From JBLIRR01 sp049472395 (GTDB taxonomy: Bacteria; SZUA-182; DTGQ01; JBLIRR01): a stretch of DNA of 64,000 nucleotides. Where the stretch lies: assembly GCA_049472395.1 (NCBI GenBank), contig JBLIRR010000014.1:1-64000 (forward strand), written 5' to 3'. Of this stretch, positions 16,487 through 25,500 are shown in pieces (position 1 is the stretch's first letter; every line of letters starts with the position of its first letter). The notes beneath the pieces were generated by a model, which was not told where the DNA came from, ran no database searches, and worked only from the letters and a program-made list of their open reading frames with translations. The translations under genes and the position numbers were made by a program.

Positions 16487-17306
16487 CAGCAAGACCAACT
16501 TCCAGTTCCTCACGAGAAGGTTCTCGTGTGGTTAAATACTGCAGTTGAGATATGAAGGAAAGAAAGGGAGAAAATTTTTCAGTTATTGATGGCCGTGAAA
16601 AAATCTCAATTATTTCATATGCTATGCCGAGGATTAAAATGAAGATGAGCAGTTCGCAGCCAAATGAGCCGCATGCGTTTCCCAGCGTATCATAGGTGCT
16701 GTAAGGGATAATAGCTGTTAATAGTATGAGAAGAGCAGCTAATGTAGTGCCGCAACGAAAGGCGAACCGTGAATTTTTCTCAGCATTGTCGAATGTGAGG
16801 CTTTCGTGCTTAAAAAAGGTGTTTATTACTTTATGCTCAGCCCCATGATATTTAAGGCATTGAGCCCCCATTATAAGATAAAAAAATAATTGAAGAAATA
16901 ATATATATATAATAATAAATAGTGGTGTGCGAATAAAAAAATTGAAAGTATATAAAGCAGGCGCAAAAAGATAAAAGAGGCTTATAAGAAAGAGAAAAAT
17001 AAGCCCGTGGAAAATACGCTTTTTTATCTGAAGATCTATAAGGCCATTCTTGGATAGTTGTCTCAGGTTAGTACGGGATAGGTTAAATACGAGAAAGATT
17101 TGTCTAAACACCATCAGTGAACGGATAAAAGGGAGTTTAAATAGTTTTAATTTGGGAGGAGGAATAATTTTGGAGAAGACTCGTATCTGACCATTATTTA
17201 ATCTTACTGCAAAGGCGACCTTTGGTCCAAAAAGTATTCCGATGCCAAATCGTCCTGATACTCCACCAATTTTTGGCTTTTTTAAATATTTTTTTGTAGG
17301 GTCCAT
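16440..17306 (-). CDS. DUF1385-family membrane protein (288 residues)
   Basis: The family hallmark is clear in the middle: LKYHGAEHKVINTFFKHE, LTFDNAEKNSRFAFRCGTTL, followed by hydrophobic helices. Several membrane spans lie at about residues 100-150 and 185-235. The N-terminal motif, normally GGQAVIEGVMMR in this family, is degenerate here (GGVSGRFGIGILFG). Function is unknown. The gene follows coaB by 8 bases in the same direction, so they are co-transcribed. Confidence 0.75.
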   Translation of the reverse strand: MDPTKKYLKKPKIGGVSGRFGIGILFGPKVAFAVRLNNGQIRVFSKIIPPPKLKLFKLPFIRSLMVFRQIFLVFNLSRTNLRQLSKNGLIDLQIKKRIFHGLIFLFLISLFYLFAPALYTFNFFIRTPLFIIIYILFLQLFFYLIMGAQCLKYHGAEHKVINTFFKHESLTFDNAEKNSRFAFRCGTTLAALLILLTAIIPYSTYDTLGNACGSFGCELLIFILILGIAYEIIEIFSRPSITEKFSPFLSFISQLQYLTTREPSREELEVGLAAIHEAMGLWDQRLFS

Positions 17307-17314
17307 AGTTTATT

Positions 17315-17986
17315 TCATTTCTTTGAATTATGAGTGCACAGCGAGTCTAGCTTCCTTAATAATATGTCTGGCAATTGATCGCGCGCGGGCACCTTTATCA
17401 AATTTTTATTCTTATCAATGATGCATGTATAATCTATTATAGTTTTCTCGGAAACATATCTGTTCGCAACGAGAATATCAGCCTGTGAATCTAATAAACT
17501 TTTATAACCAATTTCGATTATTTCGTGTTCTGATAAACCGCACTCCAATTTAAATTTTACTAGTATGCTTTTAGGCGCCCATTTTTTTATCCGATCTACA
17601 ATCTTAACAGTGGGTTTTAGTGTTATATGAAGATCCTCTGCGCCGGATTTAATCTTTCCCTGAAAACTTTGTGAAAGAGTATAATCGGATACAGCCGCTG
17701 AATGTATAATAATATGATAGGGACGAGATAATAAAAGCGTATGCATGAGAGAGAGTAATTCATTGAAATATTTGAATCTTATAACTTCTATGGATCCAAA
17801 AAGTGTGGTATCGGCCGTGATGTTTCCTGGTCCGAGCACAAGCGTCACATTACATCCACAATCTAAAGCTTTCCTGGCAATAGCACAACCCGTATTTCCT
17901 GTTGCTATATTAGTTATTATCCTGATCTCATCGATTGGTGTCCACGTGGGGCCTGCGGTAATGAGAACATTTTGGTTTATCAGCAT
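17315..17986 (-). CDS. coaB: Phosphopantothenate-cysteine ligase domain protein (stand-alone CoaB)
   Basis: The 223 residues match only the C-terminal half of the bifunctional CoaBC protein. VLITAGPTWTPIDEIRIITN and ATGNTGCAIA form the nucleotide and substrate site, HSAAVSDY is the active-site loop, and ILVKFKLE and DILVANRY are also conserved. It would join cysteine to 4'-phosphopantothenate for coenzyme A synthesis. In most bacteria it is fused to the CoaC decarboxylase; here no CoaC domain is adjacent, so CoaC must be elsewhere. It leads a two-gene unit with the DUF1385 gene. Confidence 0.85.
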   Translation of the reverse strand: MLINQNVLITAGPTWTPIDEIRIITNIATGNTGCAIARKALDCGCNVTLVLGPGNITADTTLFGSIEVIRFKYFNELLSLMHTLLLSRPYHIIIHSAAVSDYTLSQSFQGKIKSGAEDLHITLKPTVKIVDRIKKWAPKSILVKFKLECGLSEHEIIEIGYKSLLDSQADILVANRYVSEKTIIDYTCIIDKNKNLIKVPARDQLPDILLRKLDSLCTHNSKK

Positions 17987-18343
17987 GGAACAAGCCTCAT
18001 ATTCTAATGACGAACTTTCATTTTATAACATAGAAGATGGAATTTTTCAACCGCTCAACAAATAGGTATCAACAAATAGCCCAGGCAATCGCATGAAAAA
18101 TTTTATCAGGATGCGAGCTTAGAATATATGCCCTTTATTTTTTTTCTAATAATTTTTATCATTTTATTTGACAAAAATCTATTTTTCTGATATTTATATA
18201 ACCGTTGTGCTTTTATAATATACTGCATTGTTTATGAGAGAGCTATAGCCGAATTTAGCAAGCAGGTTATACGATAAGAAAAAGATATCGGTGAAAATAA
18301 TTACCGGGATTCAAATTGAAGCAGAGGTGGTGAATAAATTTAT
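17987..18343. other. Divergent intergenic region between coaB and rpsU
   Basis: AT-rich. It should hold promoters for both directions. Plus-strand candidates are TTGACA at 18168-18173 with TATTTA 17 bases later, and a perfect TATAAT at 18214-18219 with no good -35. A purine-rich AGAGGTGG precedes rpsU. No gene is seen. Confidence 0.5.
18168..18196 (+). promoter_or_regulatory. Possible sigma-70 promoter for rpsU
   Basis: Perfect TTGACA (18168-18173), 17-base spacer, and TATTTA (18191-18196), a poor -10. An alternative perfect TATAAT sits at 18214-18219. Confidence 0.35.
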
Positions 18344-18532
18344 ATGGAAGTTTATGTACAGAATAATGAAGTGGAGCGCGCATTAAAGACTCTGAAAAAA
18401 AAATTGATCAGGGAAGGCTTTTTTTCTGAATTACGAGAGCGTCAATATCATCAGAAGCCAAGCGTTAAAAGAAAAAAGAAACGATCCAGAGCGAATAGAA
18501 GAAGAAAAAAGGCAGAAAGAGAAGGACGATAG
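18344..18532 (+). CDS. rpsU: Ribosomal protein S21
   Basis: The 62-residue basic protein starts MEVYVQNNEVERALKTLKKK and has the FFSELRERQYHQKPSVKRK core of S21, then an Arg/Lys-rich tail. S21 binds the 30S platform near the anti-Shine-Dalgarno region and helps mRNA selection. GAGGTGG precedes the start. It is the first gene of the rightward informational block and appears to be a single-gene unit. Confidence 0.93.
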   Translation: MEVYVQNNEVERALKTLKKKLIREGFFSELRERQYHQKPSVKRKKKRSRANRRRKKAEREGR

Positions 18533-18856
18533 TAATTGTATACTATCCTAATGTCGAATTTACATAGCTATTACAATCTCATCTGAAAACACCGTTTTAC
18601 TTAAGTAGGGAGAAGAATCTGTAAGAAATTAAAAAAAGAGAAATTTTATAGTAGAAATGAATGATAAATCGTGATATTATCTGAAATTACAAGAGAATTT
18701 GAGAAAAAGAGCGGAAATTGTGTTTAATTGAGTCTTAATCTCCCTATATTATCATTGATATTTAATTTATTAATTATTAATATACCCTCTCTTAAATTGT
18801 AAAATAAAGAGATAGAGTATAACTTATTAATAATTAATATATTTTTAAAGGTTTAA
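18533..18856. other. AT-rich region upstream of the tRNA/rpmG/secE operon
   Basis: No gene is seen. It contains two near-identical AT-rich segments (TTATTAATTATTAATATA near 18768 and TTATTAATAATTAATATA near 18824) flanking TTGTAA and TATAAC elements spaced 15 bases. This may be the promoter region of the tRNA operon with UP-like A/T tracts; low certainty. Confidence 0.4.
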
Positions 18857-18929
18857 GCTGGCGTAGCTCAGCCGGTAGAGCAGCTGATTTGTAATCAGCC
18901 GGTCGGGGGTTCAAATCCCTTCGCCAGCT
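18857..18929 (+). tRNA. tRNA-Thr (anticodon TGT)
   Basis: Acceptor GCTGGCG/CGCCAGC, D-arm GCTC/GAGC, anticodon stem GCTGA/TCAGC around TTTGTAA (anticodon TGT), T-arm with GGTTCAAATCC. 73 bases, no encoded CCA. First of four clustered tRNAs in the Thr-Tyr-Gly-Thr order also known from E. coli. Confidence 0.96.
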
Positions 18930-18976
18930 TTTAATTGAGAAATAACGAGATATTCAGATATAACAAGAGTAGAAAA

Positions 18977-19058
18977 GGTGGGGTTCCCGAGCGGCCAAAG
19001 GGAGCAGACTGTAAATCTGCCGGCAAAGCCTTCGGAGGTTCGAATCCTCCCCCCACCA
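18977..19058 (+). tRNA. tRNA-Tyr (anticodon GTA)
   Basis: Acceptor GGTGGGG/CCCCACC, anticodon stem GCAGA/TCTGC around CTGTAAA (GTA), a long variable arm (CGGCAAAGCCTTCG), T-arm with GGTTCGAATCC. 82 bases, class II as expected for bacterial tRNA-Tyr, no encoded CCA. Confidence 0.96.
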
Positions 19059-19070
19059 TAGAGTAACTTA

Positions 19071-19144
19071 GCGGGAATAGCTCAGTTGGCTAGAGCATCA
19101 GCCTTCCAAGCTGAGGGTCGCGGGTTCGAATCCCGTTTCCCGCT
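19071..19144 (+). tRNA. tRNA-Gly (anticodon TCC)
   Basis: Acceptor GCGGGAA/TTCCCGC, anticodon stem TCAGC/GCTGA around CTTCCAA (TCC), T-arm CGGGTTCGAATCCCG. 74 bases, no encoded CCA. Confidence 0.96.
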
Positions 19145-19165
19145 CTATTAGGCTGATTGAACTAT

Positions 19166-19238
19166 GCCCACGTAGCTCAGACGGTGGAGCACTTCCTTGG
19201 TAAGGAAGAGGTCACCGGTTCAAGTCCGGTCGTGGGCT
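19166..19238 (+). tRNA. tRNA-Thr (anticodon GGT)
   Basis: Acceptor GCCCACG/CGTGGGC, anticodon stem CTTCC/GGAAG around TTGGTAA (GGT), T-arm ACCGGTTCAAGTCCGGT. 73 bases, no encoded CCA. In E. coli tufB follows here; in this window rpmG follows. Confidence 0.96.
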
Positions 19239-19257
19239 TTAAACCAGTGGTGAGAAA

Positions 19258-19407
19258 ATGAAAGATGTTATAACATTAGCATGTACCGAGTGTAAGCAGA
19301 GAAATTATACTACGACAAAAGATAAAAAGAAGCATCAAGCAAAGATAGAATTAAAGAAATACTGTAGGTTTTGTCGGGTCCATACGTTACATAAAGAAAT
19401 TAAATAA
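19258..19407 (+). CDS. rpmG: Ribosomal protein L33 (zinc type)
   Basis: A 49-residue protein read directly from the sequence: MKDVITLACTECKQRNYTTT, then a Lys-rich middle and YCRFCRVHTLHKEIK. The two CxxC pairs (CTEC and CRFC) form the zinc ribbon of the C+ form of L33. L33 sits near the E-site of the 50S subunit. It lies between tRNA-Thr and tRNA-Trp, upstream of secE, an order seen in many bacteria. AGTGGTGAGAAA precedes the ATG. Confidence 0.95.
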   Translation: MKDVITLACTECKQRNYTTTKDKKKHQAKIELKKYCRFCRVHTLHKEIK

Positions 19408-19412
19408 TTGAC

Positions 19413-19486
19413 AGGCCAGTAGCTCTAACGGTTAGAGCACCGGACTCCAAATTCGGGTGCTGGGGGTTCGAATCCCTCCTGGCCTG
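19413..19486 (+). tRNA. tRNA-Trp (anticodon CCA)
   Basis: Acceptor AGGCCAG/CTGGCCT with discriminator G, anticodon stem CCGGA/TTCGG (one G-T pair) around CTCCAAA (CCA), T-arm GGGGGTTCGAATCCCTC. 74 bases, no encoded CCA. It lies between rpmG and secE. Confidence 0.96.
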
Positions 19487-19513
19487 TATAATATGTAAGA
19501 TAAGGGATAGTGC

Positions 19514-19708
19514 ATGACAAAGAAAATAAAGAAGGCTATAGAGTTTTTAAAAGAAGTTAAAATTGAATTACGAAAGACTACATGGCCAAATCGTCATGAA
19601 GTTATTAGCTCGACTATTGTGGTTCTCATTGCCACTTTTTTTGTGACGTTTTTTCTATGGGTATGCGATATTTCATTTGATCGTTTGATACGATTAATTA
19701 TTAAATAG
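19514..19708 (+). CDS. secE: Preprotein translocase subunit SecE
   Basis: The 64-residue protein has the minimal bacterial SecE form: an amphipathic N-terminal part with VKIELRKTTWPNRHEV, then one transmembrane helix (TIVVLIATFFVTFFLWV). SecE clamps SecY (43288-44598 here) in the Sec translocon. It lies directly upstream of nusG, the universal arrangement. Confidence 0.95.
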   Translation: MTKKIKKAIEFLKEVKIELRKTTWPNRHEVISSTIVVLIATFFVTFFLWVCDISFDRLIRLIIK

Positions 19709-19780
19709 GGGAAGTCACAGAGTAACAATAAATTAAAGGTAGTAAAGAATTAAAGAAATATAAAAGGAGAATTACCACTA

Positions 19781-20311
19781 ATGGCGATGCAATGGTATGT
19801 AATACATGCCTATTCAGGATATGAAGAAAGAGTGAAGGCAGAGATTGAGCAAAGATTCAAGCATCTTGGATTTGAGGATAAGCTTTCACAGATTATCATT
19901 CCTACTGAGGATGTATTTGAACATAAAAAAGGTCATAGACAGGTAACCACACGTAAATTTTTTCCGGGATATATAATGGTTGAGATGGAGATGTCGGATG
20001 AGACGTGGTACATTATAAAAAATACACCAAAGGTTACTGGATTTGTGGGAGTTGATTCAAAGCCAACCCCCATGCCGCAAGAAGATATAGACAAAGTCCT
20101 CGATCAGATGCGATCAGGGCATGAAAAACCACGTCCTGAGGTTTTATTTGAGCGAGGAGAGAGAGTGAAAATAATAGATGGCCCTTTTGCCAGCTTTACT
20201 GGGCGAGTAGATGATGTGAATGAAGATAAAGAAAAACTTCACATATTGGTTTCTATATTTGGACGGTCAACACCTGTAGAATTAGGTTTTTATCAGGTAG
20301 AGAAGATTTAA
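19781..20311 (+). CDS. nusG: Transcription termination/antitermination factor NusG
   Basis: A 176-residue NusG: an NGN domain starting with QWYVIHAYSGYEERV and containing RKFFPGYIMVEMEM and TPKVTGFVG, then a KOW domain (GERVKIIDGPFASFTGRV). It binds RNA polymerase, aids processivity and Rho termination, and couples to the ribosome. A diverged paralogue is found at 59343-59864. AAAAGGAG precedes the start. Confidence 0.97.
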   Translation: MAMQWYVIHAYSGYEERVKAEIEQRFKHLGFEDKLSQIIIPTEDVFEHKKGHRQVTTRKFFPGYIMVEMEMSDETWYIIKNTPKVTGFVGVDSKPTPMPQEDIDKVLDQMRSGHEKPRPEVLFERGERVKIIDGPFASFTGRVDDVNEDKEKLHILVSIFGRSTPVELGFYQVEKI

Positions 20312-20330
20312 GCAATGGGAGATTATTAGG

Positions 20331-20759
20331 ATGGCCAAAAAGAAAATTGTCGCGAGTGTGAAATTACAGGTTCCAGGAGGAAAAGCCAATCCCTCACCCC
20401 CTGTTGGCCCTGCATTAGGTCAGCACGGGGTTAATATTATGGAATTTTGCAAAAGTTTTAATGACAGAACAAAAGCCCAAGAGGGGCTTATAATACCAGT
20501 AGTTATAAGTATCTATGCAGATCGAACATTTTCCTTCATTACTAAAACACCTCCGGCGGCAGTATTGTTAAAGCAGGCAGCAGGAATAGCGAAGGCATCA
20601 GGAGAGCCGAATAGGACGAAAGTCGGATCAGTAACCAGAGGGCAGGTTGAGGAAATTGCCAAAACAAAGATGGCGGATCTTAATGCTATTAATCTGGAAG
20701 GAGCAATGAGAATAATAGAAGGCAGTGCCCGGTCAATGGGAATCGAGATAAAAGATTAG
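20331..20759 (+). CDS. rplK: Ribosomal protein L11
   Basis: A 142-residue L11 with the N-terminal proline-rich switch (KANPSPPVGPALGQHGVNI) and a C-terminal 23S rRNA-binding domain (TKTPPAAVLLKQAAG). It forms the GTPase-associated centre with L10 and L7/L12. It starts 20 bases after nusG and is followed by rplA. Confidence 0.97.
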   Translation: MAKKKIVASVKLQVPGGKANPSPPVGPALGQHGVNIMEFCKSFNDRTKAQEGLIIPVVISIYADRTFSFITKTPPAAVLLKQAAGIAKASGEPNRTKVGSVTRGQVEEIAKTKMADLNAINLEGAMRIIEGSARSMGIEIKD

Positions 20760-20779
20760 CTAATTTACTAGGGAAGGTT

Positions 20780-21481
20780 ATGAAAAAAGGGAAAAAGTAT
20801 TTTACATCAAAAGAAAAATTAGAAACCGGAAAGAAATATGAGTTAAAAGAGGCTCTTTCATTAGTAAAAGAGTTATCATACGCTAAATTTGATGAGTCAG
20901 TAGATATGGCGGTGAAACTGGGAGTAAATCCCCGGAAATCGGACCAGATGGTGCGGGGGAGTGTCGTGCTTCCTCATGGCACAGGTAAAACTGTTAAGAT
21001 TTTAGTGTTTGCCAAGGGTGAAAAAGAAAAAGAAGCATTAGATGCAGGAGCTGATTATGCTGGTGCGGATGAACTGGTAGAAAAGATAAAAACGGGGTGG
21101 TTGGATTTTGACCGTACCATTGCGACGCCAGATATGATGGGCAGTGTGGGGAAATTAGGGAAAATTCTTGGCCCCCGAGGTTTAATGCCGAATCCTAAGA
21201 CCGGCACAGTAACATTTGATGTCGCCCGGGTAATAGAAGAGATCAAAAAGGGAAAGGTTGATTTTCGGGTTGAGAAGGCAGGGATTGTTCATGTTCCCAT
21301 AGGCAGGATTTCTTTTAATGTTGATCAATTGGTTGAGAATGCTTTTTCATTTTTGCAGACTGTTCTGCGTCTGAAGCCACCAACAAGCAAGGGTGAATAT
21401 CTAAAGAAACTGGCAGTATCAAGCACAATGGGCCCAGGTATTAGACTAGATATCATAAAAATAAAGAATGAGTTAAAATAA
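20780..21481 (+). CDS. rplA: Ribosomal protein L1
   Basis: A 233-residue L1 with the characteristic MVRGSVVLPHGTGKTVKILV and LGKILGPRGLMPNPKTGTV segments. It forms the mobile L1 stalk at the E-site and in many bacteria represses the L11-L1 mRNA. Length and order are normal. Confidence 0.97.
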   Translation: MKKGKKYFTSKEKLETGKKYELKEALSLVKELSYAKFDESVDMAVKLGVNPRKSDQMVRGSVVLPHGTGKTVKILVFAKGEKEKEALDAGADYAGADELVEKIKTGWLDFDRTIATPDMMGSVGKLGKILGPRGLMPNPKTGTVTFDVARVIEEIKKGKVDFRVEKAGIVHVPIGRISFNVDQLVENAFSFLQTVLRLKPPTSKGEYLKKLAVSSTMGPGIRLDIIKIKNELK

Positions 21482-21554
21482 CACCCTAACGCTTGGATCA
21501 TTTCTAATATGGATAATAAAGGTTTTGATAATAGTATAAAGAGAGGTAGATAGA

Positions 21555-22070
21555 GTGAATAGAGAAGGCAAGAAGTCCATAGTCGCTGAATTACAGGATA
21601 AATTTCAAAAGTCCCAGAGTATTGTGTTTGCTGACTTTATTGGCATGAGTGTGAGCCAGATGGAGGATCTTCGGGGAAAGGCACGAGCCTCGAATGTTGA
21701 GATAAAAGTGGTGAAGAATACACTTGCGAAAAGAGCGTATGATGTTTTTGGTGATAAGGAAGGAGTCAAGTTTCTCACTCATAATACGGCGGTGGGATTA
21801 GGATACGATGACCCGATTATTCCTATTAAAGTGTTATTGGATTATGCTAAAGAAAATGACAAGTTAAACCTTAAAGGCGCTCTCATACAAGGAAAATGTA
21901 TAGATAAAGAAAAATTAAAGACATTGGCCTCGATACCCTCAAAAGAGGTATTATTGACTCAATTAGTAACTACGCTTCAATCACCTATACAAGGATTGGT
22001 GAATGTGTTGAGTGGCCCAATGAGATCTTTAGTGACTGTGTTGAAGGCTATTGAAGAAAAAAAAGAATAA
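21555..22070 (+). CDS. rplJ: Ribosomal protein L10
   Basis: A 171-residue L10 starting at a GTG. It has KSQSIVFADFIGMSVSQMED and VVKNTLAKRAY in the rRNA-binding domain and a C-terminal helix (GPMRSLVTVLKAIEEKK) that carries L7/L12 dimers. The 73-base gap before it is where an L10 autoregulatory leader would be expected; I do not see a clear conserved fold there. Confidence 0.96.
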   Translation: MNREGKKSIVAELQDKFQKSQSIVFADFIGMSVSQMEDLRGKARASNVEIKVVKNTLAKRAYDVFGDKEGVKFLTHNTAVGLGYDDPIIPIKVLLDYAKENDKLNLKGALIQGKCIDKEKLKTLASIPSKEVLLTQLVTTLQSPIQGLVNVLSGPMRSLVTVLKAIEEKKE

Positions 22071-22107
22071 TTATGTGGAGGAAAAAGAATAATGAGGAGG
22101 ATAAATT

Positions 22108-22494
22108 ATGAGTGAAATAACCAAAAGTGATGTTATTGAGTATATCTCTAATATGAAAGTGATAGAACTTTCAGAGCTTGTAAAGGACTTAGAAGAAAAA
22201 TTTGGGGTTTCAGCCGCCGCGCCCATGGCCGTCATGGGCCCAATGGGTGCAGGGGGGCAAGAGGCGGCGAAGGAAGAGGAACAAACTGAGTTTACCGTAA
22301 ATTTAACAGGATTTGGTGATAAGAAGATCCAGGTTATTAAAGAGGTTCGTGCCTTAACAGGTCTTGGCTTGAAAGAAGCGAAAGAATTGGTCGATAGCTG
22401 TCCAAAACCTATAAAAGAGGGGGTATCAAAGGAGGAAGCAGAAAAAATTAAAGAATCATTAGAGGCTGCAGGGGCCAGCGTAGAAATTAAATAA
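22108..22494 (+). CDS. rplL: Ribosomal protein L7/L12
   Basis: A 128-residue L7/L12: an N-terminal dimerisation domain (IELSELVKDLEEKFGVSA), an Ala/Gly/Met-rich hinge, and a C-terminal factor-binding domain with LTGLGLKEAKELVDSCPKP. GAGGAGGATAAATT precedes the ATG, a strong ribosome binding site suited to its four to six copies per ribosome. Confidence 0.97.
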   Translation: MSEITKSDVIEYISNMKVIELSELVKDLEEKFGVSAAAPMAVMGPMGAGGQEAAKEEEQTEFTVNLTGFGDKKIQVIKEVRALTGLGLKEAKELVDSCPKPIKEGVSKEEAEKIKESLEAAGASVEIK

Positions 22495-22512
22495 AATTAA
22501 AAAGAGGTATTA

Positions 22513-25500
22513 ATGGGAAAGATTAAGTTAAGTCATACAAAGGAGAAACGTTACAGTTTCGCCAAAATTCCATTAATTATGGAAGTACCTAATTTGATCA
22601 AGATTCAAACCGAATCATATGCTCACTTTCTGCAAAAAGATGTTCCTACTGATCAGCGTCAAGATGAAGGATTAGAAGGAATCTTTAGGAGTATTTTCCC
22701 AATTTCAGATTTCAGCGATACATGCTCTCTCGAATATGTTTCTTATAGCCTGGGAGATACCAAATTCAATATTGAAAACTGCCGTCAGAGAGGAATGACG
22801 TATGCCTACACTCTCAAATTAGTTGTTCGTTTAATTGTATGGGAAAAGGACCGGGAACAGATGACCAAATCGATTAGGGACATTAAGGAGCAGGAAATCT
22901 ATCTTGGCGAGGTCCCTATCATGACAGAAAATGGTACTTTCATTATTAATGGGACAGAACGAACCATAGTCAGTCAGATGCATCGTTCGCCAGGGATATT
23001 CTTCGGTCATGATAAGGGCAAAACATATTCTGGCCAGAAAATTTTATATGTGGCGAGGATAATTCCCTATAGAGGTTCATGGGTCGAATTTGAGATGTGC
23101 ACGAAGGATGTTATCTATTTAAGAATTGACCGGCGGCGGAAACTTTTAGCAACGATTCTGTTGCGAGCATTGGGATATGAAACGGATGAAGAAATATTGA
23201 AACTTTTTTATCAGACAGAACATATAGTAAAAAAGGAAAATGAGGAGGAAGGGTGGCATAAATTATTAGATCCGGATGAAGATATAGGGGAGCGTGTGGG
23301 AATTGATATCATTGATCCAGAGGAAGGCACTATATTGGTAAAAGCTCATAGTAAAATTGGAAGGAATATTATGAAACGGCTTCTGGAGAGAGGAATAACA
23401 TCAATTCCGATGACCAGAGATCAATTAATAGGCCGATACTTAGCGAGCGATATTGTGAATGAAGAGACCGGTGAAATAATCCTCGCAACTAATACTATGA
23501 TAACTGAGGAGGACATGGCAAAGATAGAGAGTGAGAATATCGCCAGGTTCGAGCTTTTAAAGGTAAAAGATGCAAAGATTGGTGAATCAATGCGTTTGAC
23601 GGTTGCGAAAGATACTGTAAAAACGGAGAAGGATGCACTCATAGAAATTTATAAGCGCATGCGTCCCGGTGATCCGCCCACCGAGGATAGCGCGAAAACT
23701 TTATTTAATGGAATGTTTTTTGATCCAAAAAGATATGACCTTTCAAAGGTTGGGCGATTAATTATAAATCAACGGTTTGGCATGGATCAAAACCTTGATG
23801 TGCGTGTTTTGACGAAAGAGGATTTTATCGCCACCATCACTTATCTCCTGGAACTTGGAAATGGGTATGGAACGGTGGATGATATAGATCATCTTGGCAA
23901 TAGACGCATAAGGTCTGTGGGAGAACTGCTTGAGAATCAGTTTCGTATCGGCCTCATGAGAATGGAACGAGCGATTAAAGAGCGGATGAGTATGCAGGAT
24001 ATGGAAACAGTTATGCCACATGATATTGTCAATGCCAAACCAGTCACTGCTGTGATAAAAGAGTTCTTTGGCAGTAGCCAGCTTTCCCAATTTCTTGATC
24101 AAACAAACCCTCTCGCAGAATTGACTCATAAACGACGTTTAAGCGCCTTGGGACCCGGAAGTTTAAGCAGAGAACGAGCAGGTTTTGAGGTAAGGGATGT
24201 CCATCCTACTCATTATGGCCGTATTTGTCCCATAGAAACCCCAGAAGGTCCTAACATTGGATTAATATCGTCACTGTCTACCTATGCGCAGGTGAATGAG
24301 TTTGGTTTTTTGGTTACTCCTTATAGGAAAGTGGACAAAGGCCGTGTATTAGATGAGATTGTATACCTCAATGCCACAGAAGAAGAGAATTTTTCGGTAG
24401 CGCAGGCTAATGCCCCGATAGACAACCATGGATATTTTGTGATGGATCGTGTACTCTCCCGTGTCAAAGGGGATTTTAAACGGATACAAAAAGACCAGGT
24501 GGATTATATGGATGTGTCTCCAAAACAACTAGTGAGTGTTTCCACAGCGCTGATACCATTTCTTGAACATGATGATGCCAACAGAGCGCTCATGGGATCA
24601 AATATGCAGCGGCAAGGAGTTCCCTTATTGAAGGCAGAATCACCAATTGTGGGCACGGGTATGGAGGCGATTGTGGGCAGGGATTCCGGAACAATAAAAA
24701 AAGCAAAAAGAGCGGGTATTATTGAGGTTGTCAGTTCATCTCATATTATAATAAGAGCTGAGGAATCCGGCAATGCACACCAGGCAGAAGAAGGTGATGG
24801 AGCAAAAGAGAACCAAGAATCCATGCTGGATGTGTATGAGTTATTAAAATTCAGGCGGTCCAATCAGAATACCTGTTTAAATCAAAGACCCATTGTAAAA
24901 GTTGGTCAGCGGGTTGAAGATGGTGAATGTATTGCTGACGGTTCTGCGACAGAAAATGGAGAGCTTGCGCTTGGCAAGAATGTGCTTGTCGCCTTTATGC
25001 CCTGGGGTGGATATAATTTTGAAGATGCTATTTTAATAAACGAGAATTTGGTGAAAGATGATAGATATACATCAATACACATTGAAGAATTCGAATTAGA
25101 GGCACGTGATACAAAATTAGGGAAAGAGGAGATCACAAGGGATATCCCCAATGTAGGCGAAGAGGCGCTGCGGAATTTAGATGAAAGCGGAATTATTAGA
25201 ATAGGAGCTGAGGTGCATCCAGGTGATATTCTTGTGGGGAAAGTTGCTCCTAAAGGAGAAACACAATTAACTCCCGAGGAAAAATTACTAAGGGCAATCT
25301 TTGGAGAGAAGGCTGCTGATGTCCGTGATGCTTCATTAGTTGCTCCTCCAGGAATTGATGGTGTTGTCATTGATGTAAAGGTATTCTCTAGAAAAGGGAT
25401 GGAGAAGGATAAACGCGCACAGAGTATTGAGGAAGAAGAAACAGGGGAACTGAAAAGAATTCTTCAGGATGAAATTCAAATAGTAAGAGAACAAAGCGAT

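Noticed and set aside
21482..21554. L10 autoregulatory leader before rplJ
   Set aside because: The 73-base gap is in the expected place but shows no clear kink-turn or conserved stem by eye.
24906..25370. Long open frames on the minus strand inside rpoB, rpoC and other core genes
   Set aside because: They are shadows of strongly conserved coding sequence on the plus strand and carry Ser/Ile-rich, unstructured products.
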